From Thermus kawarayensis JCM 12314 (GTDB taxonomy: Bacteria; Deinococcota; Deinococci; Deinococcales; Thermaceae): a stretch of 10,871 bases of DNA. The stretch lies in NCBI GenBank assembly GCA_001311545.1, contig BBBL01000024.1, forward strand, positions 1-10,871, in the 5' to 3' direction. Under the pieces are notes generated by a model. It did no database searches. It was given only the letters and a program-made list of their open reading frames with translations, and had not been told where the DNA came from. Position numbers and translations under genes: made by a program. Shown one piece after another: positions 1 to 7,454 of the stretch (the first letter of the stretch is position 1; each line of letters begins with the position of its first letter).

Positions 1-38
1 CCCGGGCCAAGAAGCGGCTCAGGGCCGACCGGAAGGCC

Positions 39-1091
39 CTAGCCGCCCTGCGGGCGCGGGTTCGCCTGAGCCGCCGCTGGCTTCAGGACCTCCAGCCGGA
101 GGAAGGCCAGGAGGGTGCGCAGGAGGAGGGCAGGTAGAAGGCGAGAAGCACCAGGAATAGCCCCCAGGAGAGGAGGGCGAAGACCCGGCTCGCCAACCCC
201 TCGGCCAGGGCCCGGGTGCCTAAGGTGAAGGCGGCCAGGGGGAAGACCAGCCCCCAAAGCCCCGGCTGGAAGGCCAGGCGCACCCGGTGGAGGAGGAGGT
301 TTTCCAGAAGGAGGGCCATGGCCAGGGCAAACCACCAGCCCCCAGGCCCCAGAGGGCGGCCCCCAGGAGGTAGAGGCCCTCGAGGCTCCCCGGATACAGC
401 CCGGCCTCCCGGGCTCCCCCGAAGAGGAAAAGGGGGGCCAGGATGCCCACCCCCACCGGGCCAGGCCGATGAAGAGGGAGGGCACCAGCTCGGGGGCGGG
501 GCGCTCGTGGGCGTAGAGGCGGCCGAAGAGGGTGGCCCCCACCCAGAGGAAGAGGACGAGCCCGAGCCCCAAAAACATGAGGAGCCAGAAGTAGGCCTCC
601 CGGGCCCAGGGGCAGGAAGGGGAGGAGGGGTCCCCCCGCCAGGGGCACCACGATGGCCGAGACCGGGGGGGATGAACCAGGTGCCGTTGGCCGCCTCAAA
701 GGGGAGGCGCAACCGGGTGAAGACCAGATAGCCCAGGAGGAGGCTCACCAAGAGGGTGAGGGGGCCCCCAGGGCGAAGAGGGGAAGGGCGAGATCCGGCC
801 ACCCCGCCACCTTCAGGCTGGCCAGGCCGAAGAGGAGGAAGGCCAAGGGGAAGGTGGCGTAAAGCTGGGAGAGCAGGGGGTGGTGGAGCTCCTGCCAGAC
901 CTGGCCGGGGTGGCGGAGAAGCTTTCCCAGGAAGAAGGCCAGGCTTAGGGCAAAGAGGAGGCCGGTGAGGGTGTAGGCTCCCAGGGCCAGGGCGGGGAGG
1001 CCAAAGCCTTAAGGGCCAGGGCTACCCCGCTTCCCCCCATGACGGCGGCGAACCAGGCGGGGTTGAAGAACCGGACGCTCATGGGGCCCAT
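39..1091 (-). CDS. TDT/SLAC1 (TehA-like) membrane channel/transporter, frameshifted here
   Basis: This is a multi-helix inner-membrane protein of the tellurite-resistance/dicarboxylate transporter (TDT) family, which includes TehA, the malate exporter Mae1 and plant SLAC1 anion channels. Family hallmarks are visible when frames are joined: [10 protein letters not shown] near the N-terminus, [17 protein letters not shown] in the middle, and a loop ending in [22 protein letters not shown]. The corrected length is about 351 residues, normal for the family. Seven frame changes occur near 1003 (-1), 772 (-1), 668 (+1, in a 7-C run), 600 (+1), 463 (-1), 336 (-1) and 130 (-1), and they sum to the original frame. 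The start at 1091 is chosen because a weak AGGT lies 8 bases upstream; ATG at 1082 is an alternative. The gene begins 24 bases after galE ends, so co-transcription is likely. The substrate cannot be told from sequence; an anion such as chloride, sulfite or a dicarboxylate is typical. Confidence 0.8.
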
Positions 1092-1115
1092 TTTGGGATA
1101 CCTGGGTGGGGTAGG

Positions 1116-2046
1116 TCAATGCCCCCGGAAATGCTCCACGGTGAGGCGGATCCCCTCCCCGAAGCCCACCTCGGGCCGCCAGCCGTGGGCCATGAGCTTC
1201 AGGGGGGAGAGGACGCTCCTTTCCAGGTCCCCGGGGCGCGGGGGGGCGTGGACCACCTCCGGGGTCTTAAGGGCGGCCTCGGCCACGGTCTTTAGGACCT
1301 CCGAGGTGGTGTGCCCCTCCCCGGTGCCCACGTTGTAGACCCTTCCAGGGAGAGGAGGGCGAGGGCGTGGGCCCGGGCCACGTCCTTCACGTAGACGTAG
1401 TCCCGCACGCACCCCTCGTCCCCCGGGGTCTTCCGGGCGTAGAGGGTCACGGGTTCCCCCTTAAGCACCCGCTCGGCGAAGATGGCCACCACCCCCGCCT
1501 CCCCGTGGGGGTCCTGCCTGGGCCCGTAGACGTTCCCGTAGCGCAGGGAGACCCACCTGAGCCCGTAGCTCTGCCCGTAGACGGCCAGGTAGTGCTCAAA
1601 GGCCGCCTTGCTGGCGGCGTAGGGGCTTTTGGGGCGGGGGGGCCAGGTCTCCTCGGCCCTCTCCCCCTCGGGCACCTCCCGTAGATGGCCCCGCCCGTGG
1701 AGGCGAAGACGAGCTTTTCCACGCCGAACTTCCGGCAGGCCTCCAGGAGGTTCATCCCCCCCAGGAGGTTCACCTCAAAGTCCAGGAGAGGGTTTTCCAC
1801 GCTCACCTTCACCGAGGCCTGGGCCGCCTGGTGGGAGACGTGGGTAGGGCGGAACTCCCGGAAGACCCCCTCCACTCCCTCCTTGTCCCTTAGGTCCACC
1901 TGGAAGAGGGGGACGCCCTCGGGCACGTTCTCCCGCTTGCCCGTGGCCAGGTTGTCCAGGACCGCCACCTCCATCCCCCGGGCGAGGAGGTCCTCCACGA
2001 TGTGGCTTCCGATGAAACCGGCGCCGCCTGTGACCAGAACGCGCAT
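1116..2046 (-). CDS. galE: NAD-dependent sugar epimerase, UDP-glucose 4-epimerase type, frameshifted here
   Basis: This is an extended short-chain dehydrogenase/reductase that would interconvert UDP-glucose and UDP-galactose in the cytoplasm, feeding galactose use and surface polysaccharide synthesis. The corrected protein is about 310 residues. It has the NAD-binding TGGAGFIGS at residues 6-14 and an Asp at 31 for the ribose. It also has S116-T117 and the catalytic YAASK (Y143, K147). Later come the RYGNVYGPRQDP segment and a C-terminal PPRPGDLERSVLS typical of the family. Overall it is very like the Thermus thermophilus enzyme as I remember it. Two single-base losses break the frame: near 1680 (TAC-GGGG-AG read with one G fewer) and near 1345 (GAAGGGG read as GAAGGG). 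The start at ATG 2046 keeps the Rossmann motif at the usual place, but there is no clear Shine-Dalgarno sequence; the base of a strong hairpin ends 5 bases upstream. The exact sugar-nucleotide substrate is inferred. Confidence 0.88.
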
Positions 2047-2051
2047 AGAAA

Positions 2052-2073
2052 CCCCCGGGCCGAAGCCCGGGGG
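2052..2073 (-). terminator. Intrinsic terminator hairpin with UUCG tetraloop
   Basis: On the minus strand a perfect 9-bp stem (CCCCCGGGC / GCCCGGGGG) is capped by TTCG, forming the extra-stable C(UUCG)G loop. It is followed by TTTCT. It lies 26 bases after the thioredoxin-family stop codon and only 5 bases before the galE start codon. It would end the thioredoxin-gene transcript. Because galE begins right after it, it may also occlude ribosome access on read-through RNA. The T-tract is short, so termination efficiency is uncertain. Confidence 0.7.
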
Positions 2074-2099
2074 TAGTGTACCAAAGCGTTACCCTGGGC

Positions 2100-2665
2100 C
2101 TAGGCGATCTTGACCTCCGGTTCGTTGCCAGGCCTCCACTTGATGGTGCAGCCGATGGCGGGGGCCTCCTTGAGGGGGGGCTCCTGGCCCTGGAGGAGGG
2201 CCTCTATGGCCACCTCGAGGTCGTGGCTTCGCACCTCCTCCGGGAACTTGGGGCTGTCGTTCACCCGGCCGTGGTAGCGCAGAAGCCGCCTCTCGTCAAA
2301 GAGGAAGACCTCGGGGGTGCGCAGGGCCGGTAGGCCTTGGCCACCTCCTGGCTCTCGTCCAGGAGGTAAGGGAAGAAGATGCCATGTTCCTCGGCGAAGG
2401 CCACCATCTTCTCGGGGCTGTCCTCGGGGTACTTCTCGTAGTCGTTGGGGTTGATGCCCACGAAGGCCACCTTGCCCCGGTACCTCTCCGCCAGGGCCAC
2501 CAGCTCCCGGATGGAGCCCTTCACGTAGGGGCAGTGGTTGCACATGAAGACCACGGCCAGGAGAGGCTCCTGGAACTGGGAGAGCCGGTACCGCCCCCCC
2601 CTCGGGTCGGGGAGCTCGGCGTCGATGAGGGGGCTTTCCAGGGGAAGCTCGGGGTACTGGAGCAT
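2100..2665 (-). CDS. Thioredoxin-family (redoxin) protein with CNHC motif, frameshifted here
   Basis: This is a thioredoxin-fold protein of the peroxiredoxin/TlpA-like redoxin group, about 188 residues after correction. The redox motif is [10 protein letters not shown], with cysteines at residues 42 and 45. Next come the FVGINPND strand, a TPEVFLFD segment carrying the expected cis-proline, and a C-terminal GCTIKW whose extra cysteine is also conserved in this subgroup. No signal peptide is visible, so a cytoplasmic location is likely, unlike exported TlpA/ResA proteins. One base is missing near 2329 (CGGGCC read as CGGCC), shifting the C-terminal third into another frame. The ATG at 2665 lies only 6 bases downstream of a -10-like TATCCT, so the mRNA is probably leaderless. 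The gene is divergent from the P-type ATPase gene. Its partner or substrate is unknown; peroxide or thiol homeostasis is plausible but inferred. Confidence 0.83.
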
Positions 2666-2671
2666 GGGCCC

Positions 2672-2701
2672 AGGATACCAGGGAGGTTTTCCTCAGGACA
2701 A
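2672..2701 (-). promoter_or_regulatory. Promoter of the thioredoxin-family gene, probably leaderless
   Basis: Reading the minus strand, a -10-like TATCCT (2672-2677) lies 18 bases from a -35-like TTGTCC (2696-2701). The ATG at 2665 begins 6 bases after the -10, where transcription would be expected to start, so the mRNA would lack a 5' leader. Leaderless mRNAs are common in Thermus/Deinococcus. There is no Shine-Dalgarno sequence, which fits. The motifs were matched by eye only. Confidence 0.55.
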
Positions 2702-2721
2702 GGGCCCCGGGAAGGTTCGGG

Positions 2722-2727
2722 TATCCT
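2722..2727 (+). promoter_or_regulatory. -10 element of the P-type ATPase gene, probably leaderless
   Basis: TATCCT ends 6 bases before the GTG at 2734, exactly the same geometry as the divergent promoter. No Shine-Dalgarno sequence precedes the GTG. I could not find a good -35 box at 16-18 bases (the nearest resemblance, AGGACA at 2695-2700, is 21 bases away). Transcription may therefore be weak or need an activator. Confidence 0.45.
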
Positions 2728-2733
2728 GGTCCC

Positions 2734-5139
2734 GTGGCGGGGCTCACCTCGGAAGAGGCCGGGAGAAGGCTTAGGGAGCACGGCTCAACGCCCTTCCCGA
2801 GCGTCCGCCCGAGCCCTTTTTCCGCAAGTTCTTCCGCCAGTTCCAAAGCCCCCTCATCCACGTCCTCCTCTTCGCCCTCCTGGTGGACCTCCTCCTCTGG
2901 CTTTATGAGGGCGCGGGGCGTGCCCTTGGAGTCCTTGGCCATCCTGGCCATCCTGCTCCTCAACGCCCTCCTTGGCGCCTTCCAGGAGAAGCGCTCCGAG
3001 GAGGCCTTAAGGAGGCTCAAAGCCCTGGCCGAGCCCCTGGCCTGGTCCTGAGGGACGGGGAGTTCCGCCGCCTGCGCCCGGGAGATCGTCCCGGGGGACG
3101 TGGTGCGCCTCGAGGCCGGGGACCGGATTCCCGCAGACGGCCGCCTCCTGGAGGCCAGCGGGGTCCTCTTGGACGAGAGCCTCCTCACCGGGGAAAGCGT
3201 CCCCGTGGAGAAGAACCCGGGGGACGAGGTCTTCGCCGGGACCCTCCTCGCCCGGGGCCGGGCCCTTCTGGAGGTGACCCGCACGGGGCTGGAAAGCGCC
3301 ATGGGCCGGATCGCCCGCCTCCTCGCCGGGATGGAGGAGGAGAAGACCCCCCTGGAGCGCCGCCTTCACGCCTTCGGGCACCGGGTGGCCCGCCTTGTCC
3401 TCCTTCTGGCCCTGGCCCTCCTCCTCCTGGGCTTTCTGGTGGAGGGATTTTCCGCCAGGGTGCTCCTCTTCGCCGTGGCCCTGGCGGTGGCCGCCGTCCC
3501 CGAGGGGCTTCCCGCCGTCCTTACCTTGGCCCTGGCCCTGGGGGTGGAGAGGATGGCCCGCCGCAAGGCGGTGGTGCGGCGCCTTGCGGCGGTGGAGGCC
3601 TTGGGGAGCGTCACCGTCATCGCCACCGACAAAACCGGCACCCTCACGGAAAACCGCATGGAGGTCCAGGCGCTCCAAAGCCCAGACCCCCACCGGGCCC
3701 TTCTCGCCCTGGTCCTCTGCAACGACGCCGACCTCGCCACGGGGGCGGGGGATCCGCTGGAGCTCGGCCTCCTCCGCTACGCCAGCCGCTTCCTGGACCC
3801 CGAGGAGGTGCGGCGGGAAAACCCCCGCCTCTCCGAGCGCCCCTTTGACAGCGCCTGGAAGTTCATGCGGGTCACCACCCCCCTGGGGAGCTTCCTCAAG
3901 GGGGCCCCGGAGGCCCTCATCCCCCGTCTGGCCCTTCCCCAAGGGGAGAAGGCCAGGCTTCTTGAGGAGGCCGAGGCCCACGCCGCCAGGGGCTTTCGCG
4001 TCCTGGCCCTGGCCTTCGGGAAGGGGGAGCGGGAAGAGGGTCTGGAGTTTTTGGGCCTGGTCCTCCTCCTGGACCCGCCCCGTCCCGAGGTGCCCGAGGC
4101 CGTGTCCAGGGTCTTGAAGGCGGGGGTCAGGGTGGTGATGGTCACCGGGGACCACCCGGCCACCGCCCTGGCCATCGCCCGAAGGGTGGGGATCCCGGCG
4201 GAGGTGGTGGCCACGGGGGAGGAGATCGGAGAGCTTTCCGAGGAGGAGCTTCTTGAGGTGGATGTTTTCGCCCGGGTCCGCCCGGAGGACAAGCTCCGCA
4301 TCGTGGAGGCCTGCAGAAGGCGGGGGAGGTGGTGGCCATGACCGGGGACGGGGTGAACGACGCCCCGGCTCAAGCGGGCGGACGTGGGCGTGGCCATGGG
4401 GGTAAGGGGCTCGGACGTGGCCCGGGAGGTGGCGGACCTGGTGCTTCTGGACGACAACTTCGCCACCATCGTGGCCGCCATAGAGGAGGGGCGGAGCATC
4501 TACGAGAACATCCAGAAGTTCCTGCGCTTCCTCTTCTCCACCAACCTCTCAGAGGTGCTGGTGGTGGCCCTGGGGATGGCCTTCGCCGCCCTCTTGGGCC
4601 TCCGCCACGAGGCCGGTCACCTTCTCCTCCCCCTCACCGCCGTGCAGATCCTCTGGATCAACCTGGTCACCGACGGGCTTCCCGCCTTGGCCCTGGCCCT
4701 GGACCGGAACCCGGGGGTCCTCTCGCGTCCTCCCAGGCCCAGGGAGAGCCCCCTTCTGGACCCCCCCTCGGTGCGCTTCATCCTCCTCACCGGGAGCGTG
4801 AAGGCGGGGATGGCCCTCCTCCTCCTCGCCCTCCTTCCGGGCCTGGTGGGCCTCGAGGGGGCCCAGAGCGCCACCTTCCACTTCATGGCCATAGGCCAGC
4901 TCTTCTTCGCCTACGCCGCCCGGCACACCCACCTCACCCCTCTCCCCAACCCCTACCTGCACGGGGCGGTGGCCCTGGGGGTGGCGGTCCAGGTCCTGGT
5001 GGGCACCCTGTTCCCCGGGGCCCTGGAGGCCGCCCCCCTCCCCTTGGGGGCCTGGCTCCTGGTGCTCCTGGCGGCCCTTGGGGCCTGGGGCTTGGCGGAG
5101 GGCGTGGATCGGGTAGTCTGGCGCAAGGAGGGAAGATGA
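2734..5139 (+). CDS. P-type IIA cation ATPase, SERCA/PacL-like (probable Ca2+ export), frameshifted here
   Basis: This is an ATP-driven membrane cation pump. The frame-joined protein is about 801 residues, a little shorter than usual PacL proteins. Motifs in order are the N-terminal [15 protein letters not shown], actuator-domain [11 protein letters not shown] (about residue 152), TM4 PEGLP (about 255), the phosphorylation site DKTGTLT (about 299), nucleotide-domain KGAPE (about 389), GDGVND (about 537), TM5 NLSEV (about 603) and TM6 NLVTDGLPA (about 641). These keep the equivalents of SERCA Glu309, Asn768, Glu771, Asn796, Thr799 and Asp800, which points to Ca2+; Mn2+ or mixed specificity is possible. 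In TM8, IGQLFFAY seems to place Gln where SERCA has Glu908. Frame changes lie near 2783 (-1), 2920 (+1), 3047 (-1), 3077 (+1), 4311 (-1) and 4370 (+1 or -2). The GTG at 2734 is chosen because it follows the -10 box closely and gives a normal N-terminus. The stop overlaps the next ATG. Confidence 0.88.
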
Positions 5140-5247
5140 AGGAACTCACGGCCAAGGAGGTGATGGTGAGCCCGCGGTGTGGGGAAGCTCGCCGTCCTCT
5201 CCTGGGACACCCTGGTGGGCCTCCTTTGGCTTTACGCCCTGCGGTAG
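5136..5247 (+). CDS. Micro-ORF coupled to the ATPase gene, possible single-helix membrane peptide
   Basis: The ATG at 5136 overlaps the ATPase stop codon (ATGA). It is preceded by a full Shine-Dalgarno sequence AAGGAGG at 5125-5131 with a 4-base spacer, a strong sign of translational coupling. The first 13 residues are [13 protein letters not shown]. One base gain near 5174-5178 (or a two-base loss) then moves the reading into the frame from about 5179 to the TAG at 5245-5247, giving VGKLAVLSWDTLV followed by GLLWLYALR. The joined product would be about 36 residues, with a hydrophobic, tryptophan- and tyrosine-flanked C-terminal half that could be one short membrane helix. The opening AKEVMVSP also resembles the start of CBS-domain proteins, so this could be a remnant of one. 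The 3' end overlaps the stress-protein gene by 16 bases in antisense. I do not recognise a family; the frameshift makes the product uncertain. Confidence 0.4.
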
Positions 5248-5671
5248 GGCACCAGGAGCAGGGGCTTGGGGCTCCTGCGGGCCACCTCCCGGGCCACGCT
5301 CCCCAGGAGGAGCCGGTCCAGCCCCGTGCGCCCGTGGGTGCCCAGGACCAGGAGGTCGTGCTTCTCCGCTTCCTTCAGGATGACCTCCGCCGCCAGGCCC
5401 TCCAGGAGGTGGGCCTCAAAGGGCACCCCCATCTCCTCGGCCAGGCGCGTGCCCCGGTCCAGGGCGGCCAGGCCCGCTTCGCGCAGGTCTTCCAGAAGCT
5501 CCCGGTAGTAGGGGAGGGTTTCGGGGCCCAGAAGAAGCCTCGGGCCCAGGGTTCCAGGACGTGGAGGAAGGCCACCCTGGCCTTCAGGGCCTGGGCCAGG
5601 CGGAGGCCCTCCCGCACCCCCGCCTCCGCCGCCTCGCTCCCGTCGGTGGGTAGGAGGATGGACCGGTACAT
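5232..5671 (-). CDS. Universal stress protein (UspA family), frameshifted here
   Basis: This is a small cytoplasmic Usp-domain protein, about 146 residues after correction, usually dimeric and induced under stress. It begins MYRSILLPTDGSEAAEAG, the standard first strand with the Asp that contacts nucleotide. It ends with LLVLGTHGRTGLDRLLLGSV followed by AREVARRSPKPLLLV. The GxxG-x9-GS pattern there marks the ATP-binding (MJ0577-like) rather than the UspA-like subclass. One base is missing near 5549 (a C in the GAACCC run, minus strand), shifting frame after FLHVLEP. The start at 5671 lies 3 bases after the RNase J stop codon, and GAGG at the end of rnj can serve as its ribosome site, so it is translated from the rnj transcript. 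It converges on, and slightly overlaps, the micro-ORF. A 5-bp inverted repeat (GCCCT/AGGGC, 5236-5250) covers both stop codons but is weak as a terminator. Confidence 0.88.
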
Positions 5672-5674
5672 CCC

Positions 5675-7394
5675 TCACCCCTCTATGACCACGGGCAGGA
5701 TCATGGGGTCGCGGCCCGTGGCCTTCTTCAGGAACTTCTTCACCGGGTAGTAGATATCGTCCCGGATGCGCTCCAGGGGCTTCTTCTCCCGGAGGCCTTG
5801 GAGGAGGGCCTCGAGGGCCATGCGCCGCACCTCCCCAAGGAGCTTCTCCCCCGCCTTGACGAAGCCCCGGGAGATGACCTCCACCACGGGCTCCTCGTCC
5901 GCCAGGGCGGTGATCACCACCAGGCCCTCCTCGGCCATGTGGCGGCGGTCGGCCAGGATCTCCTCGGTGATGTCCCCCACCCCCAGGCCGTCCACGTAGA
6001 GCACCCCGTGGGGCACCTCCCCCACCTTCTCAAAGGTCTCCCGGGTGAGGCGGTAAAGGGCTCCGTTCTCCCCGATGAGGGTCTTCTCCGGGGGGCGGCT
6101 CATGGCCTCGGCCAGCCACTTGAAGTTCACCTGGTGCCGCACCTCCCGTGCCAGGGGAGGAAGAAGCGGGGGGTGGTGAGGTTGAGGATGAGCTTGAGCT
6201 CCTCTTGGGAGGCGTGGCCCGAGGCGTGGACCTTGTAGGTGGGCGGGTAGAGGACGTAGGCCCCCAGGGCATAAAGGCGGTTGATGACCCGGTTCACCGC
6301 CTCCTCGTTCCCGGGGATGGGGCTACTGGAGAGGATCACCGTGTCCCCCGGCTTGATGGCCATCTTGGCGTGCCCCTCAAAGGCCAGGCGGTGGAGGACG
6401 GACATGGGCTGGCCCTGGCTCCCCGTGGCAGGATGAGGACCTGGTGGTCGGGGAGGTCCATGACCTCCTCCAGGGTGTAGAGGCGGTCCTTTACCTTGAG
6501 GTAGCCGAGCTCCAGGGCGATGCGGCTGAACTTCAGCATGCTCCGCCCCTCCATGGCCACCTTGCGCCCGTACTTCTCCGCCGCCAGATCACCGCCTGGA
6601 TGCGGTGGATGTGGCTGGCGAAGGTGGTGACGAAGACCCGCCCGGGGGCGCGCCCGATGACCCGGTCCAGCTCCTTGGCGATCTCCGCTTCGCTTGGGGT
6701 GTAGCCCGGCCTTTCGGCGTTGGTGGCGTCGGCGATGAGGAGCAGAACCCCTTCCGCCCCCGCCTGGGCCACCTTGGCCAGGTGGGAGACCTTCCCGTCA
6801 ATGGGGGTGGGGTCCAGCTTGAAGTCCCCGGTGTGGACGACGGTGCCGATGGGGGTGCGGATCACCACCCCGGAGTTGTCGGGGATGGAATGGGTCATCC
6901 GGAATAGATCCAAGGTGAAGTACCGCCCCACCTGGATGCGGTCGTCGGGGGAGATCTCCTTGAGGTGGAAATGCCCCGGCCTCAGGCCGAACTCCTCCAG
7001 CTTTCCCCGGAGAAGCCCCAGGGTGAGCCGGGCCCCGTAGATGGGCACCTGGCTCTCCTTGCCGAAGACCATGGGGAGGAGGAAGGGAAGCCCTCCGATG
7101 TGGTCCTCGTGGCCGTGGGTGAGGACCCAGGCCTTGATCTGGTGGCGGTGCTCCATGAGGAAGTCCACCCGGGGGATGAGGAGGTCCACTCCCGGCATCC
7201 CCTCCTCGGGGAAGGCCAGTCCCCCGTCCAGGACGAAGATCTCGTCCCGGTAGCGGAAGGCGGTGATGTTCTTGCCGATCTCCCCCATCCCCCCAAGGGG
7301 ATGATCTCTAGGGCCTCCTGGCCTCCCCCTGGGGCGGGGCCTCCGGCGGCCGGCGGCGCCGCCTCTTCCTGGGTTTGCGCTCTGGGTTTTCCAT
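5675..7394 (-). CDS. rnj: Ribonuclease J, frameshifted here
   Basis: This is a metallo-beta-lactamase/beta-CASP ribonuclease with 5'-to-3' exo- and endonuclease activity, used in rRNA maturation and mRNA turnover. The corrected length is about 574 residues. The N-terminus is a very basic tail (RKPRKRRRRRPPEAPP, residues 6-21), probably for RNA contact. It leads into IIPLGGMGEIGKN and the zinc motif HGHEDH (94-99). Further on are HTGDFKLDPTP, the beta-CASP ATGSQGQP, HASGHAS and PWHGEVRH, then the C-terminal domain to DPMILPVVIEG. All five frame changes are single-base losses, near 7321, 7291, 6585, 6429 and 6147. The ATG at 7394 is chosen because AAGGAG lies 4 bases upstream and it gives the basic tail; the later ATG at 7288 would cut off the first beta-strand. 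The gene follows pnp by 60 bases and precedes the usp gene by 3, so it is probably part of one operon. Confidence 0.93.
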
Positions 7395-7406
7395 GGGTCT
7401 CCTTCC

Positions 7407-7423
7407 TCCCGGACGCGCCGGGA
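7407..7423 (-). other. Small hairpin in the pnp-rnj gap, next to the rnj ribosome site
   Basis: TCCCGG and CCGGGA form a 6-bp stem around a 5-base loop. The hairpin ends directly before the GGAAGGAG ribosome site of rnj. There is no T-tract, so it is unlikely to terminate transcription. It could mark a processing site or tune rnj translation, but a 6-bp stem in such G+C-rich DNA may be chance. Confidence 0.3.
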
Positions 7424-7454
7424 CGCTTCCTAAACCATAGGGCTTCCCCTTGGG

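Larger units (their letters stand above)
2670..2729. repeat. 10-bp inverted repeat spanning the divergent promoter region
   Basis: CCAGGATACC at 2670-2679 is the exact reverse complement of GGTATCCTGG at 2720-2729. Each arm contains one of the two outward-facing -10 motifs. The 40-base gap between the arms makes this unlikely to be an RNA hairpin. It looks like a mirror-symmetric promoter pair or a regulator site placed over both -10 boxes. Confidence 0.6.

Noticed and set aside
3..137. Plus-strand C-terminal fragment at the left edge (begins [16 protein letters not shown])
   Set aside because: It looks coding-like but overlaps the TDT gene end in antisense by about 100 bases. It has no recognisable motif and its start is outside the window; it remains possible but unsupported.
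1095..1119. TTGACC (1114-1119) and TATCCC (1095-1100) on the minus strand as a promoter for the TDT gene
   Set aside because: The spacing is only 13 bases, too short for a sigma-70 promoter. TTGACC overlaps the galE stop codon and is probably chance.
2703..3302. Minus-strand open frame extending the thioredoxin gene to about 400 residues
   Set aside because: The upstream part is Ser/Arg/Pro-rich shadow coding of the ATPase. The true start at 2665 gives the normal redoxin N-terminus and a promoter.
4329..5750. A 473-codon plus-strand open frame
   Set aside because: It is the out-of-frame continuation of the ATPase followed by the antisense of the stress-protein gene. It is rich in Gly, Pro and Arg and has no conserved motif apart from the short true ATPase stretch at its start.
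6140..6600. Programmed frameshifting in rnj
   Set aside because: Thermus is known for slippage on A/T runs in dnaX, but here the shifts fall at several ordinary G/C runs in a gene whose product needs one frame, as in all neighbouring genes.
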